From Ptiloglossa arizonensis (lineage: Eukaryota > Arthropoda > Insecta > Hymenoptera > Colletidae), in the NCBI RefSeq assembly GCF_051014685.1, contig NC_135061.1:5938029-6002028 (forward strand): a DNA stretch of 64,000 nucleotides, in the 5' to 3' direction. Numbering within the stretch: the stretch's first letter is position 1; each line of letters starts with the position of its first letter. Shown in pieces: positions 26,432 through 41,639 of the stretch. Below the pieces are notes generated by a model. That model made no database searches, was not told where the DNA came from, and saw nothing but the letters and a program-made list of their open reading frames with translations. Both the position numbers and the translations under genes were made by a program.

Positions 26432-29400
26432 AAATTGTTAGTACATAACCGATTTCAATCAAAATGAAAAATCTAAAGATGCTTCGTATTCAGTTATTTG
26501 ACAACATTTTTTTATATCTATATTTATACTTCCTATTATAATCCCAATCCAATTTTTTGTCTTTTGTCAGTATATTCGAGAGAATTTTATAAATATCAAT
26601 ATTGATACTATTATGAATGTATAAAAAATTAAGAAAATTTCTGTATTTTTTTTCACAGCAAGAAATACTCCTCCTTTCTATAATTTCACTACAATTTACG
26701 TAATATACAAATCGTATAGATTACTCTCAAATAGAATGGAACACTTGTATTTTATTTCTGATCACCCTGTACATCGCGAAGGAACGAACCCTTGCTGAAT
26801 ATGTATCGAATAATGTTAACGATATCGTATTCAACGCGATACATATTTTGTATTCAAGCGACGATGTATAGGTGTTGGACCCATTGATTCGACAAGAGGT
26901 CCTTCATATTTGAAATAAACGAATGAGCAAGGAGATAAATATCTGTCTCCGGTGCGAACACAAATGGAAATAATAGTCTTGTCGAACTTCGAAACGTTGC
27001 GAAATTCTTGAAAGCGTTCGATACTTCCAAAGCTTCGTGGCATGGTTCTGTAAAACTACCATGCACAAATTCCACCAGAACTATGAAGTGAACGAATACT
27101 TCGTGTCTGTAACGCAAAGTTGTAAATTTCCAACATAATCAGCTACACGAAACGGGGTTAATCGTTGTTACGTCATATTTAGGTGATCTTGTTTGTTCAC
27201 AAGACTTCTCTATCTATAATCAAACCGAATTTTTTCAAAAACAGTTACTTATCTTTATAAATGCAGTTTACTAGGGAATAAAATTAAATGATCATTAAAG
27301 GAAGTATCAAATGAGTAATGAACACAATAAAGTGGTTCTTTGATATTTTTTTATTTAATTTCAATTTTTCTTTCATCAGAAACTGTTAGGTTGATGCGTA
27401 CAAAAATTCGAATAATAACCTAGAGAAATTTATTGGAATAAAACAGAAACCAGTAATTCGTTCTCTCAAATTCCTCAAATCTCTCACCAATGGTTTCTCG
27501 CGTCTGAACAATTATTTACTGAATAAATTGCCCTGAAAGAAGAAACGTACGAGAAGGAACAATCGAGGAATTTCAGATCCCAGAAATTTTTAGCAAAATC
27601 GCGAGAAGCTGGTACATTAATTTACATAAAAATTACTTCGGCGCAATGCAAGGAGTTTGAAAAAAAACCCTCGTGTCTTTCAAACTGCATCGGAATAAAC
27701 GACAATTTGTATGCACAACAACCTGACGCGTATCTTGAGTTTCGTTTGTTTCTAACGTTACAAGTGCAACCGTTTGTAAAATTTACCATAAACGTATTCA
27801 AATCTACGTTTCGGGTATTACTTAGCCGGTATTATTTTAACGTGGCAGGGGGGCTAACGAAAAAGAAGTTTTCGCATCTTCAAAACTCGACGAGACTCTC
27901 CCCGGCAGTATCCGCAATGCGGTTGTACAAGCGATGTTCGTAAGCCGCGTATTTCAGCTTGCACGCAATAACGAAATAGAATTTCAAAAATTCGTAGCCT
28001 TCCGCCAAGCAAATCGTGAATCTCTTCGAAACGCAAAATCCCCGGGAATTTGTAATATTTCGTATTTTGTGCTGCCCGAACTCTGATTCCATTTGAAGCG
28101 AGTGAACCGTGCTTAAAGCAGCGTATCCTTGCGAACGGTAGAGATTTTCACACCTTCCGGCACACGAATACGGAACCATTCTTGAAATTTAAGTGGAAAG
28201 AAAGAGCAGTTTTATTCCGCCAGATTTTCGAAACGTCGAGCGTGAAAGAACAAAGGTAAACATTCGGTGTGCCGTTCGGTTGTTACGTTAAAGAAAAAGA
28301 AGAAAAAAAAAAAAGGTAAGGTTTCCGGTTCCCTTCTGCTCCCGAGAAATTAAATATTTGACATTACGGCTTCCTCGGTGTACAAACAACGATATTTAAC
28401 CTTTGTCGCGGACCAGTGTTTTTTAAGATAAAAGCGCGACTCCTGTGAGAACCGTCTTACGATTCGAGAGGGCGCCAAGGAAAATGTTTTACGCGGAGAA
28501 ATGTTTACAATTTAAACACCTCTGTCCTGTATTTCTCTTATTTTTGTTTTGAATGTCTCCATTCTTCAATTTCTAGAAGTGGAAAATTATGCAAATGCGT
28601 TACTTGGATTTTTGGCAATTGTTTCTTTCTAATATGTAATGTAGAATTATATTTGTTCGTTAATGCGAGAGAATAATTGAATTTTGAGCGAATTGCGTGA
28701 ACATTTTATTGTAGAAATATTATTGGAAGCCTTCTTCTGGGAAAGAAAATAAAATCAGTTATTCCTCGAAAGTCTTTTGATAAATATATATTGAACACAA
28801 AATAGAAATTTATTTTTTTTGTGATGTATGCAAAATGAACATTTTAGTAACGATAATTGAATCTATTTCGGTTAAATAATTAGAGACAATTGAAATAAAT
28901 ATCATTTCGTAGATAGATTTCGTTAACTTCAGTTACAAATTCTATCTACTATGTAAACAGAGAATAGGAATACAATTTTTATCGACAGTATTTGAAGTTA
29001 GGTTTTAATAACAACCCTTTAGTTTCATTTAACCTTATGTACATTCGTCTATCAGTCGATAATTCAATTTCTCGACCCCGTTTCGACAAACGTGATGCGA
29101 CTTTAACTATTCACAAAGCATTATAAACCGTGCACTTACGCCCACGCAAAGTGCAGTCCGTCCAACTTTAAATTCTCGTTTCTTTCGGCGCGCGTTATAC
29201 GCAAACATAGCTAGACTCGGAGCAAAAAAATAATGCAGCTGGAAGTTAGTAAACGAGAAATTATTACCAGGAACCGAGCACAGCCACTAAAGAATACTCG
29301 CTATCCTGGCTCGCGAAAGAATAACGAAAGTTCGAGATATACGAAGGGGAGGACTGCATAAAATCTATTCACGTGCTTCAACGAGAGTGTGTAATTTTTC

Positions 29401-31389
29401 AAGTTCAGTCATCGCGGTACACCACCACGCCGACAAGTTATTATGCGACCGTCGGGACCACGAGTATTGAAAAATCAACGTTACATGGACGAAAGAGACC
29501 CCGGAGACATTTGAAAAAGAACAATTTTCCAAATAACGCGCGATATTACGGTAATAACCATGCTATTACCGTCACCAGGGCAAAATTAATAATGAGAATT
29601 GATCGCATCGCGTGTCTCGTGAGAAAAATTATTAAACTTATTTCAGTGACAGAAACACAGGGAATATTAACCAGTAGCCGTTAACACCTTGTATTCTTTT
29701 TCTACGTGTACTGTTGAAAATTTCGAAAATCGTGAAATCCAGGGGAACGGTTTGAACGCAAAAATTTTGAAACGAAATTACGATAACGACGAAATTAAAT
29801 AATAAAATATAATATATTTCAGCTGTCTTTCAGTTCTGACTGAATTCTAACAAATAACTGTATATTTCCTTTTTATTTATAAGATCAGTAGAGATGGGGA
29901 GAATTTGATTCGAATTAAAAGTGAATAAAGCAACGTGTAACGATTTATTCGTGACTTTTCCAAATTTGATTATTCAATTTTTGTTCACCCATTGTGAAAT
30001 ATTTCATTCTATAATTTAAATCGTAATGTTAACTTAACTAAATTTATTACAAATGAAAGTATTACCATTATCCATTTTCTCGTTTTTAGAATCTTTTTCA
30101 ATAATTTTAAGAAGATCCAGCTACAATCTTTACAGTATCCGAATGAAGACAATTTACGTAAAAACTTGGACAATTCTTACAAAAGTTTCATCGAAATCGA
30201 CGATTGTCACTCGGGGATATTTCCTATTGGTCATGTCAATACTGTCGATAACGTCTGCTTTCAACAGACAAGTGAAATGCACAGACTGGCATGAATCACA
30301 CGGATACAGTGGCGCGCAAAAGTTTTTCAAACTACCAACCTAACGAGTCCTTCAAAGGGAAAACATCGTTACGAATAAAAAGGACGTTTTTTTTATCAAA
30401 AACAATTTTTTCTTTTCTCACGACACGTCTCGTCGTACATTGATTCCATTATTGTCAAAAATTCGTCTGGAAATTTGTCTATTTTCCCAGTTGGATGGAA
30501 AACCAAGCTAAGTTTTAAACGATTTTGTACATCCGTAGGTTGCTGCAATCAACCAGAATTGTCGAGGATATTTCGAGGTTACGTCGAATGGTGATTTTTC
30601 GAAGAGGACCGCGAAATAGAACGCTAAATCCGCACGCGCGAGTGTGGTGATTTAACGATCGACTTATTTTCGGAAACACGCTATAGTCCGTAATTAGACA
30701 GAATCGATATCTCCGATATTTCGACGGTGGACAGATTATGACAGAGTTCGCGTGTAGAGGCGCGAAACGGCTATTTCGAAACGCGGTGTCGTGTCGGTTA
30801 TTTCGTCTAGGGATATTTCGAACAGATACGATCCAGCGTAACGATTGTTCTTCGAGCGACAGCGATGAAAAATGTTTCGAATATTGCTCATCGGTGTCTC
30901 GTAATTTACGAAACAATTGGCTACGATTCACAAATATGTGAATTTATTTACGAGAAAAGATACACGAGTCGCGTGGTCAATGGTTACCCTACGAGAGGAT
31001 ACCCTTACACCGGAGAGGTTAGGTCGATAGAAAATGTTAATACAAAAACTTGAAAGAGAAAAACAATTGGAATACCGTCGTGTTTGGTCTCATTTTTATC
31101 GGAAGAACCTTACCAAACCATTGACAATACTCTCATGAAAATTCAATGAGAAATATAAAAATATTCAATTTCCAATAATGGCTGTCACACCTCTGTGCGA
31201 TCGAGTGCTCCGTTGTACGAGACTCTTGATGTACGATAGTTTTATCATTCTTTTTCGGTCCTCAGAACTGTTTGAAGAACCAAAATCGATATTATAATTG
31301 TTTTCAATATAAATTTTATCAATATTCGAGATAACACTACATCTAGTTCACTTTCTTCTTTAAACGGTTCGTGTATAACTCCTAATCAG

Positions 31390-31580
31390 CTCAAAACAAA
31401 AAGAAGGTCGCTTTTAAGAACAAATTCTCTACCGTTCCTCTCAAAGAAACCCAAACACCAATATGGACGATATAAATGACAAATCCATATGTATTTTCAC
31501 CAATACCCATCACAATATCTCGTTCACTCTCCTCACTAGTCCCTTTCAAGAACAAATTCGCTACCGTTCCTCCTTGAAAC
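31390..31580. repeat. short direct duplication
   Basis: About 45 bases (TTTTAAGAACAAATTCTCTA, then CCGTTCCTC) at 31408-31445 recur with changes at 31545-31575, a spacing close to 140 bp. Confidence 0.6.
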
Positions 31581-31639
31581 GTTCCTAACGTAAACAGTGC
31601 ATCGTTACCTAACCCAGCAACGATCAAGACAATAATACG

Positions 31640-32240
31640 CGCACGTTCCATTACGCATCGCATCGATCGATCGCGTTCCATCGCGTAAAACGCATACACG
31701 TTATCGCGGGGCGTTGTGTTATCGAGCGGTTGATTTATAATTACAAGGTACGCTCGTAGGAATCGAGCGTGTCGATCTTTACGTGTACCCGTACCTAACC
31801 CAGACGCCGCGCGGGAGACAAATGTTTAACGACGACCGATCGCCGAAGCGGTAGGATTGTGCACGTCGTATTTCCGCTGGTGGATCGTTCGGTTCCGCGT
31901 GTACGTCAACGTGTTCAACATCGTGATACACGTGTCGGTTGCACGGGAATACTTACACGGATCACGGTCCCGTGGGTGTCGCCCACGAGCCGCACGGCAC
32001 ACCTTACCCCGAGACGAATTCGTCGAATTGATCTCGTTGAAAGCTGTATCCCATCTAAGTTTCAAGCCTGTTCAACCCCTTTCGAGCCACGATTCCGACC
32101 AGACGATCCTTGGGAGGCTGGCTCGTGCGTGTGCGTCACGACTCGCCCGCGAATGTCATGGGATTCGAAGTTTCGGAGAGCTACGTGTCCCGGTAGCTAT
32201 CGAACCTACCTTCGTGGAAAGAATCTCCTCTTGATGGTGA
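31640..32240. other. CpG- and GC-rich island in intron 1
   Basis: About 600 bases of strongly raised GC and CpG content. Two overlapping + strand frames (31857-32234, 31859-32341) and a minus frame (31826-32065) are open but unlike any family I know. Open frames on several strands at once are expected where TAA/TAG/TGA are rare. An alternative promoter or enhancer is more plausible than a gene. Confidence 0.3.
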
Positions 32241-35200
32241 ACCGATGGCGGACCGAACTCCGACCAACTTCGAAAACTGGAATTTCGTATGTAACGAATC
32301 GAATTACCGCAAGTTGTGTAACGATCTATTATTATTCTTAGCCGCGCGAAAGTGGCTCGAGTCTTTCCAAGTGTTTTTATTCTTTTTTCTTTTTGAAAGT
32401 AAAGAATATTGGACGATATTAAGGAAAAAACCACTGTAAAGTATAGTGCCTCGCCAGTGAAGTATCGTGGACAGTACTTTAGAAGGGACGCAAAATTTGT
32501 ATTTAAATTACGGGACTACGTAAAATATTGACTTTAGCGGTGTATGAATTATTAATTTCACCCCGTACAATGATTTCAAAACAAACCTACACTCCACCGC
32601 GAACCCCGAGGCAAGAAAACTATTTAAATATATTATACATACATTACACTTTGCCGGTGGTTGTTTGCATAATTATAGCTTTCTATTGCTGTAATCGAAC
32701 GTGCATTGTTACCGTGGCAATACTTTCGTGATTTACCGAATACTTCCGAAATACTCGACTTGGAAGACAATACGTACACTAAAATAGAATTCTTTGGATT
32801 TTCAGGGTAACGAATAGTAGAAATTTATTACAAGGCGTCGATCGTTGAACATTCTTACGACGAACAACTGTTGGTCACGCGAGTGTTGAAAAATATTAGA
32901 ATCGTAGATAGACGGATATAAATACTGCTTCTTGTTGATGAAAGGCAAATATTAGTCGATAGGCTCGAATTTATCGTAATGATAGTTTCAATGGCCTACA
33001 AACGAAAATTTATCATTTTCCTGTACTCTTATGTTACGAACGATAGTCTGATCGTACACGGACTTAAACTACTGCTTTGATCGATAACGTCGTACGCTAC
33101 GTTTCAGATCATAACTCCGTTATTAATTCATTTAGTCGATTCATTAATTCAATTGGTCAAAGGAAGAAGGTAAATATCTCGAAAAGCAAAGTCTGTAAGA
33201 TCTTAAATTTTTTCCAAATTGAACGGTGCATGTGCAATTAATTGCATCCTTTCTTTGAATGAAAATGCATATACTTTTGTCGCATATATAGACTTCCCTG
33301 TCGGTTCTACGTGAAAAATAATTAAGATACGATGGCAAAGAATGATTAGTTCCCGAGATATTTCCAAAGGAATGTCTTACTTTTACTTTTACCGTGCGAG
33401 TAATTCGGGAAATAATTTCGAATAAAAGTTGCTCGGGTCAAGATAAAAGTTTAAAGCTGTGCACAAATATACCGGGCAACTCTGATTAAAATTCTTAAAT
33501 TACATTTCAGTTCATCCCTCCACAAAGAGGATTAAAGTTTATTTTTCTATGTAGTTCGAAGTTTGAGAAGAATTCGCGCTGGGAACCCGAGTATAAGGAA
33601 ACACTCTTCGCGATACGGTTACGTGAAGTATATTTTCTAGCGATTTGCATGATTTTTTACTGTATCGACAAACGATACCAGCGATGGAGCCAGTATCTAC
33701 TTAAACGATAACGATTACTTCTCGAATTGTATTAATATTTCTACAATATATCCTCTCTTTACAAGAATCAATGAAATGTTCTTTACAAATTTTAAAGAGA
33801 ATTGAACCATACGTAAGAAAGTCACATAAATTAATTCCCTGTATTCTCTAAGAAAGAAAAAATTAAATAAATTTCTATCTGTTGTGTACTTAAACCATTT
33901 TTCGATGAAACTGAGATATATTCGTCTCTGTTAATTTCGAATATAAATTCACAATCGATCCACTCTGCCATCGATATCGTCCGATCGTTACGAAAGTATT
34001 GCTATCGAAAGACGATACCAGGTACCTATTTACAAACAAACCTGTCACACTGACAAAAAACATCCCCGGTGGCCCCGTTCCACCAATTAGAGAAGTTCCG
34101 GTCATTTATCATCGCGATTCGTGCACACGGCGCGTCGGTTCTCATCGAAGTGAACGTCCAGGAGAGGACATGACCGTTGCACCGTAAGTGGCAACAGCAT
34201 CGATGATTCCAGCAGAAGCTACAACGACGTGTAACTCGTGGCGGTCCGCGAGCTTGGCCGTATGCATAAAACATGAGAGTTACGGTGGACTGTGCCTCGA
34301 ATCGGAATTATTTACCGTGGTTAGCCAGACTCGACGGAATTACGGGCGTAACCGCAATCGACAACGGAATCGAGGAAACGTGTCCTCCTACGAGCAAAGA
34401 TATGACGTTCTGCGTGCCCTTCCACGATGCACTTTGTCGCGATTCGAGATGCACTTCGTGTTTGGTGCACGGTGAGCTCACAGGAGGACTTCACGGTAAC
34501 GGTTATGGCTTTCGAGACGGTCGTAGGTGTAAGTTATAGCGCATACCTGGTGTCGAAATACCTCAATGGGTTTCTTCAAAATGGACCTTCGTTTTAGAAA
34601 TATTTCGATTCGAAGTACGATACCATCTAAAGTGTTAATTACTTCAATCTTTTTGAAAGAATGAGTTTTGGGTAAGTTTGTCGAGCGAATGACTTTAAAA
34701 CTTATGGTAATGGAATCCTAGCTTTTTATCATTGTTATTTTGCTTTTTTTTAGTACAATTTTGAAATGCGAAAGTATGTTTGATTTCGGGCCAATAGTAA
34801 GAAAAAGCAAACATAGATATTTTGCTTGTAACTTGCGCTGAAGTATTAAGTTTATTTGGAGAAGATTTTAAAAATATGCGTAAAAAAATAGAAACATTCT
34901 ATTACTTGTAGATTCGTTTTTGCATTTCAAAGTTACACTGTGAAAAAAATATATAAAACGTTGAGAAAAGTACGATAAAGCAATGTAGAATGTTGGTCGA
35001 GTTTCGGGTCAGTGTAGACCCACGTTTGGTTTCCCCCGTGATCGTCCAAAATCGTCGATATTACGAGGGTTAAGCACGCTTTCAATTTCGACGACGAAAG
35101 TAAAATCGTAGCGAATTAAATCCGATTCGTAGGTGACAGGTGAGAAGGGTGGTGTAGGGGGGATCGTTTAACGGACAATCGACTCGCGGTGCGATCGGTT

Positions 35201-37250
35201 TTCGCTCCATTTCGGCTAGCCGACTTTTTCAGATCGAATACGTGACCGAGCATAGTGTTTTTGTGCATTGTTCGTTGAACCTGTAGAGAATTGATTGGCC
35301 CTTGCGCCAACGTTTCAAACGTTGCGATGCTTTCGATTGATCGTAGGTGTATAACACCAGCTGCCTCGCCTGACTCGACCAACTTGAATACCTCGCTTGT
35401 TTTCGACCGTAGAAACAAACAACCAACGGAGACTATTGTTATTCGTTTCGAAAGAAAAAAATTCAGGATTAACCTTTGCTCAATTTTGAATACGTAGAGT
35501 CCAGATACGTGCGAAAAGTGACGTAATTAATGAAATAACCATGAGAGATTAGCGAAAAATATTTATTTTAATATACTTGATCTGGTACTGTGCAATGTTA
35601 ACACACACGGTTCTAGTACGTTCTCTCGTATAGTTTGACAATGTGAGAGTATCGCCATAAGTGGTTACTTTAACAGCACTCCAAGCAGGTATTTCACGTG
35701 GTAAAATTTACTATATCTGAACACAGGGATTGTTTAGTACCTCTAATGGGGAAAAATAGTTCTTTACAATGCTTATAATTTGTCACAGGAAATAACAGGC
35801 GAAGTAAAAAGTTCTGAGCGTTTTTTCTCTTCGTTTCGACGATGAAATTAACAAAGTTAGAATTTTCGGATTTAGATCAAATATGAGTCGTTTTGTTCGA
35901 TAACTTTTGTTCATTTTGAAGGCATTGTAAATGACAGTGTACGTAATTTGTATAAATTCAAATAAATATTGTTATCGAGTTTCGTAAAGTGTGCGATGAT
36001 ATTTTTCAGACATTAATCGCAGATTGAAATAACAATGAAATAATTATTCGATGTGAAATGACTCTTCGATACTGTGTCAGGTCCACATTCGATGCAAGGC
36101 AATTGCTGTGCAAGTGCACTTTTAAGTGAAACGAGTCAATATTATCCGCCACGTGTACTCCTATTGTACTCTTAAGTAGTACGAGTCTACACTCGTCAGA
36201 CCATCGATTTCAAGTGTACGGTTTACTTACAGGCTCACAATAAGTACAAAATGTTGAAACATTTATGAAGAAACGTGTTGAAAATATCACTCAAAGTGCA
36301 AATTGTTTCTAATTTGTTTCACGCGTAATGTTTACGATATTTATGAACGTATGTACAACAAAATAAATTACAAACAAGCTTCATTACTTCTTCGTAAAAT
36401 TTGAAATTCGTTGTCGATATCATTGTAAGATATACATTATTGACTTTTTTATTACAACAATTCTATCATAGTACGAAATAAAATAAAATAGATATGGTAC
36501 GGTCTACTTATCGTTAAACAACGAACAATTAACTATTCTTTCTTTAAACTTAAACAGATCGCTACGAGACAACTTGGATAGTGTCTAATTAAAAAAATTT
36601 GAAAATGTAACACACGTAGAAGATCTTGTTAAAAAGTTCTTGATACAACACGCGCGCCGAAATCACGTAACAAATTTTGTTCCGGGAGTTGAAAATATAA
36701 TAAAACACGTAACAGATGTTGCTGGAAAATTTGATAATTAATCTTTCTCCGCAAAAATCTTTAATAGATGTTGAAAAGTTTGGGAATAAGGCGCGCTACA
36801 GATGCTGTTAAGAACTTTGGAAATGGACCCCCACACCGTGATATATATAACGGATCGTGGAGACAAATTTGAAAATAAAATACGTAACAGATTTCGTGGA
36901 AAGGTTTGGCAACGAAACGTTGGAAAAATCTCCAATTCCAGCTCGATTCCGTATAGTTGGCGGGAAAATAAATAGGGTCCGATATTTTTTATCGCGTTAT
37001 CGGAACGTACTTGCAAGATGCAACGTGGAACGTTTCTAATATCTATCGACGAAAAGAAATCCGATCTCCTCGGCGGCGAGTCCTCGTTTCCCAATCGTAA
37101 TCGGCTTTTGAAATTACATCGCGAGCCCTCTATTTACACGGTATCCGAGCGAGGCCAGCGATCGAGCAATCGAACGTCGATTTTACTGGAAACTGACATC
37201 CTTGATTGCTCCTTAGACTTCGAAACCAAAGTAATCGCATCCGCGACTCG

Positions 37251-37756
37251 CTCTTTCTTTCCTCTTTCTGCTTTGTGTATCTCTCTCTTTCCTCTTTCTT
37301 TCTTTTTTTTCCCTTCTTTCTGCTTTGTGTATCTCTCTCTTTCCTCTTTCTGCTTTCTTTCTTTTTTTCCCTTCTTTCTGCTTTCTTTCTCTTTTTCCTT
37401 CTTTCTGCTTTTTCTCTCTCTTTCCCCTTTCTGCTTTCTTTCTTTTTTTCCCCTCCTTCTTGCTTTCCCTCTCTCACTTTCCTCTTTCTGCTTTCTTTCT
37501 TTTTTTCCCTCTTTCTGCTTTCCCTCTCTCACTTTCCTCTTTCTGCTATCTTTTTTTTTCCCTTCTTTCTGCTTTCCCTCTCTCACTTTCCTCTTTCTGC
37601 TTTCCTTCTTTTTTCCCCCTCCTTTCTGCTTTCCCTCTCTCTTACTTTCCTCTTTCTGCTTTCTTTCTTTTTTCCCTTCTTTCTGCTTTCTCTTTCTTTT
37701 TTCCTCTTTCTGCTTCCTCTCTCTGCCTTCTCTCTCTCTACTTTGTCTCCCTCTGC
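37251..37756. repeat. ~500-bp polypyrimidine tract (CTTTCTG/CTTTCTTTTTTCCC units)
   Basis: Almost pure C/T on the + strand, built from irregular repeats of CTTTCTGCTTTC and TTTTTTCCCTTC. It is open in several frames on both strands, giving Phe/Leu/Ser-rich + frames up to 267 codons and Lys/Glu/Arg-rich minus frames up to 327 codons. These are composition artefacts. Such tracts can form triplex (H-DNA) and stall polymerases. Confidence 0.95.
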
Positions 37757-40700
37757 CACGAACCCCCATGGTTGTCTTTCTCCCTTCTCGAACTTCGTTT
37801 TCCCACGGTGAAGTGGAATAATGCACACTGTGCAATGCCGCAGGAAAGCGCCAAGTCAGAAGTCTCGAGTGTTTGCAAGACTCGAAAAATGGGTCGATTG
37901 AAGCTTGCGAGATCCACGCGGCTGACGAGAGCGGCACCGTGATTGTGTTCCGGGTCTTGGTCAAATAAAAATAAAAAATATTCGTCAGTTTTCTCGGCTC
38001 GATTGCCCGATAAATCGTCGAGACTCGATCGACGAATCTGAGAACCATCGTCTTGATTGGCGAATGCACATCGATATGCATCCTGGAAAACGTGGCACTG
38101 CACCGCCCGGAAAACAACGAAACATCGACGGTCGTTTAAATACGTTAATACGGATTACATTCGATGGAAACAACAATGAAAAGGGGATGAAACGAAGAAT
38201 ACGAAACAATGGAAACGTGTTCGTTCGCTGTACCCGATACGAACGGTTCTGTTGGTTGAATCACAAGCAGCAGTTTTTATGCTGCAATCTAATTACTCAT
38301 ATTTTCAAAAGCGTCGAGTAATAAATAAAAGGTGAAAAATATTGCGAAAGAGGATTAAATGAACTACACACTCAGCTGTGTGTGTATTTTTTTTTCTTTT
38401 CTTTTGCGATTTGTGTGTAATTTTAATTTACCATTTTTTAAGCGTGATCAAAGTAATTTAATTCTGGGCGTAAGGGAAGAAATGATAGAACTTTTGGAAA
38501 GTTGATTGTCCAAGTTGAGAGCAACGTGATATATAATTTCTATGAATATCAAAACTTCAGCGAACTCGTAACGACGTGAAAGTAAAAGATACATAAAAAA
38601 GAAACTCGATTCAAGTTACGTATCTGTGCAAAAGGACACAGTCGGAGTGGGCTGCCAAGTCCTGTAAGAGTGTGCTGAAAAGTTACGACGTTACTCAGAA
38701 GTATGTGGAGAAATCGTGATAAAAATTTTAAGTTGCTCGGATATTTTGAGCAACGTGTATTTCAGGGGGGGAAGAAAAATCAATCTTGGTTTAGGCACAA
38801 TGTGGTACGAATAAGTAGAATGTATACATTTTCGAGTGAGATTTACTTAGTCGTAGAACCTTCGAAAGCAGACTGTAACACGTGACCAAAAAAACATCTC
38901 AATTTCTCCCAAAAGTGATCCTTCTTTCTTCAAACAGTACTGTACACGAATATACAAAAAATAATCTACGAAACAAATGTGTCTGCACTCAGAGTTTATT
39001 ACTTCTCTTAAAAATGATTTTCTAAATTTTTTCAATATGGAACTACCCTCCATTCGATTTGATTTTTCGATCTTGTTTCCATCCAAGTACATTCAATAGA
39101 GGACGTATCGACGTAAGAAAATTTTATTCAAAATGAAAATAACATCACAACGAAATTGCATTAAAAGAAAATGAACCAACAGTGAAACAAGCTAACACGT
39201 TATTCCATATAGTATTTCGAATAGTATTAATTCAAAAGTCACGAATATTTTTTAGAATAATTGAACAAGAAAAGTTCTATTTAATTTTCTAGACCAGTGG
39301 TGTGGCTTGTTCATCAGATCTACCGATCAGCAACGTATACAGTTCTATTTTTCTGCCCCATGGCGTATCTAATCTACTTGTCTGACCAAGTACTAGCTCC
39401 GTTCTACTTGTCCAATCCAGAAGAACGTGTTCTAACTCTGCAATGAAGGAAGAACTTCATTCCGGTTTTCCATTCTAGAATTTACATCAATTCATTTCTG
39501 TGAGATGGAACATTCGTATTCTTTTACATTTGTAAGAATGTTAATAATTTTAAAAACGAAACCAATGGAAAGCTTCCTACATTTTTTCCCAAGTAATCAC
39601 ATTTTTATAAAGTAGTCATCGTTACTTTTCTATATTTTGAGTTTTCTATATACCATATTTTTTCTAGAAATATTATGTTCATTATGAACAAATAAAGAAC
39701 GAAACTTAGCAAAAAAAGTTCTTTGAGTGCTCTCTAAATTCCAAAACTTATGTTTGCAGCACAGTATCGACGATAAAACAGATAACAACGAACACTTACA
39801 CGTGCGTTATTATTTACCACGTTTTAATTTCGAGTAAAACTTTTATCCATATCGCGTACAATATGTTACTTTCCCTGAAAAATAATTAAACATCCACCTA
39901 GAAATTTTCCTGTATCTCTAATAATTTTGAAAAGTCTCTCGTTGACGTGAAACTTTACAAGATATTTTCATATTTTCAACTTGGATTACAATTACTGAAA
40001 AAAATACACGTTTACCATTAATTGCTCCAAAACCCTTCTAAATTTCATTAGAATCAGTGTTTGGATAATTCGCGAATATTTTTCCCAAGAACGATAGTCT
40101 GAACAAGAATTATCTTCTTTCCATTCCAGAACGAGACTGGAAATGTTAATTAAATATAATATAAAAATATATCTGGTCTCTGCATTGTAATAACTCATCA
40201 CTGGCTATCTCGTTGCTTCGCTTCTCGTTTGTTTGCGCAAATTTGCACACGTACGATCTCCGTATCACAAATACGAAAGCACGGAGCGGAAGTGAGGAGA
40301 TAGTTTGGCACGTCATTCACAATCAAGGAAGCGGTTTTAAGCAGCTAATTGAATTTGCGACCACTATCGTTCACGATGTTGTCGGCAATAAAGTGATTTC
40401 TAAGGCGTGACGTAACTCTACTTCTGCGAGAAATTAATATCTTCGAAACTAGTCGAGGTAGACATGTGTCGCGATGATAAATGAGAGAACGCGTTATGAA
40501 ACTGCGTTGTAACCGGGAAATTGTTAATCACTTTGTATACTTAAACCGCAAAGAATACTAAGTAAGCTTCAAAACGGGATATATTCTTCTGCATCGAAGC
40601 TTAATCTCATCGAATTGACACATTTGAAGTAATTTAACTCGAAAACGTTGAAATTCTTAAAAGAGGGAAACAAGATAATTCTCTTCCGTGTTGTAAATTC

Positions 40701-41025
40701 TCTCGAGCGTTACTTTGAAATAAATAAATTTCGTTATCTGTGTTTCTTGAACGTTTTCTATAACCGATACGTAATTTTTGTACATTACTCGCTATTAATT
40801 AAACACACAAGTTAGTGTTACAAAAATTAAATGCACAATATAGTGCAAGTGCGAATGCAGTGTAAATAATTCACAATTGAACAATTTCTCTGCACTTTTT
40901 CGTCCACGTATGACTCAATTGGTAACCTTCTAACCAATGAACACATTAAACCCTGCTGTGCCAACAATTCGGTGTAGAACATCTGCCATTTCGTTTAAAA
41001 TTGTACCAACATTGTTTCCTAATTA

Positions 41026-41133
41026 AACCGCGTGTAATTTGATCAAAATTGTTTCGCGCTTGAATCGTGTAATAATTTTATTAAAATTGTTTCGTACTTA
41101 AACCGCGTATAATTTAACGAAAATTGTTTCGTA
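41026..41133. repeat. ~37-bp tandem repeat, 3 copies
   Basis: Three degenerate units of the form AAACCGCGTGTAATTT then AAAATTGTTTCG. Confidence 0.8.
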
Positions 41134-41639
41134 CCGAACATACTGGTCCATCGAAGCTAACAAAAGTTACAAAACTTTGCTCGAAGAAACATTCTTGAAA
41201 CGCCAAACAATAGCCACTTTTTAACACTTTTTAACGCACGATAAAAGAACTAAGGGAAACACTAATCCGCGAGTTTCCACGGAGAAGCGTTCAACGACTC
41301 TTCCGTTCTCGCGGAGTGTACATCCGGTAACTCAGCCGTATCAATTCACGAGTTTGGTGGCAGAGTGGTGGAAAAATTCCTGCGTTCGAAAAGGAACCGG
41401 TTTCGTCGGTGGTTCACGAGCACGGGGTAACAATCACGGTGTGTTTGAACGAAAGATTTAAAACTGGAGCTCCGAAACGTCGAGGGTACTACGTGGTCGC
41501 GAAGGAATTTTTTTCTTCTTTCTTTTCTTTTCTTTTTTTTCTCGGAAATCGATTCGAACGGTTTAAATATTCGTAGTACGAGTCACGTGTAGGTTGTGCA
41601 AGGCAAAGGAGACAGACACGTAGAAATCGAGGAGCTGGA

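Noticed and set aside
34188..34539. Cys-containing + strand frames (95 and 88 codons) in intron 1
   Set aside because: Two overlapping frames and an opposing minus frame; Cys spacing fits no zinc finger or toxin family that I know.
37018..38117. Long open frames of up to 267 codons (+) and 327 codons (-)
   Set aside because: They run through the polypyrimidine tract and consist of Phe/Leu/Ser or Lys/Glu/Arg runs; several frames on both strands are open at once.
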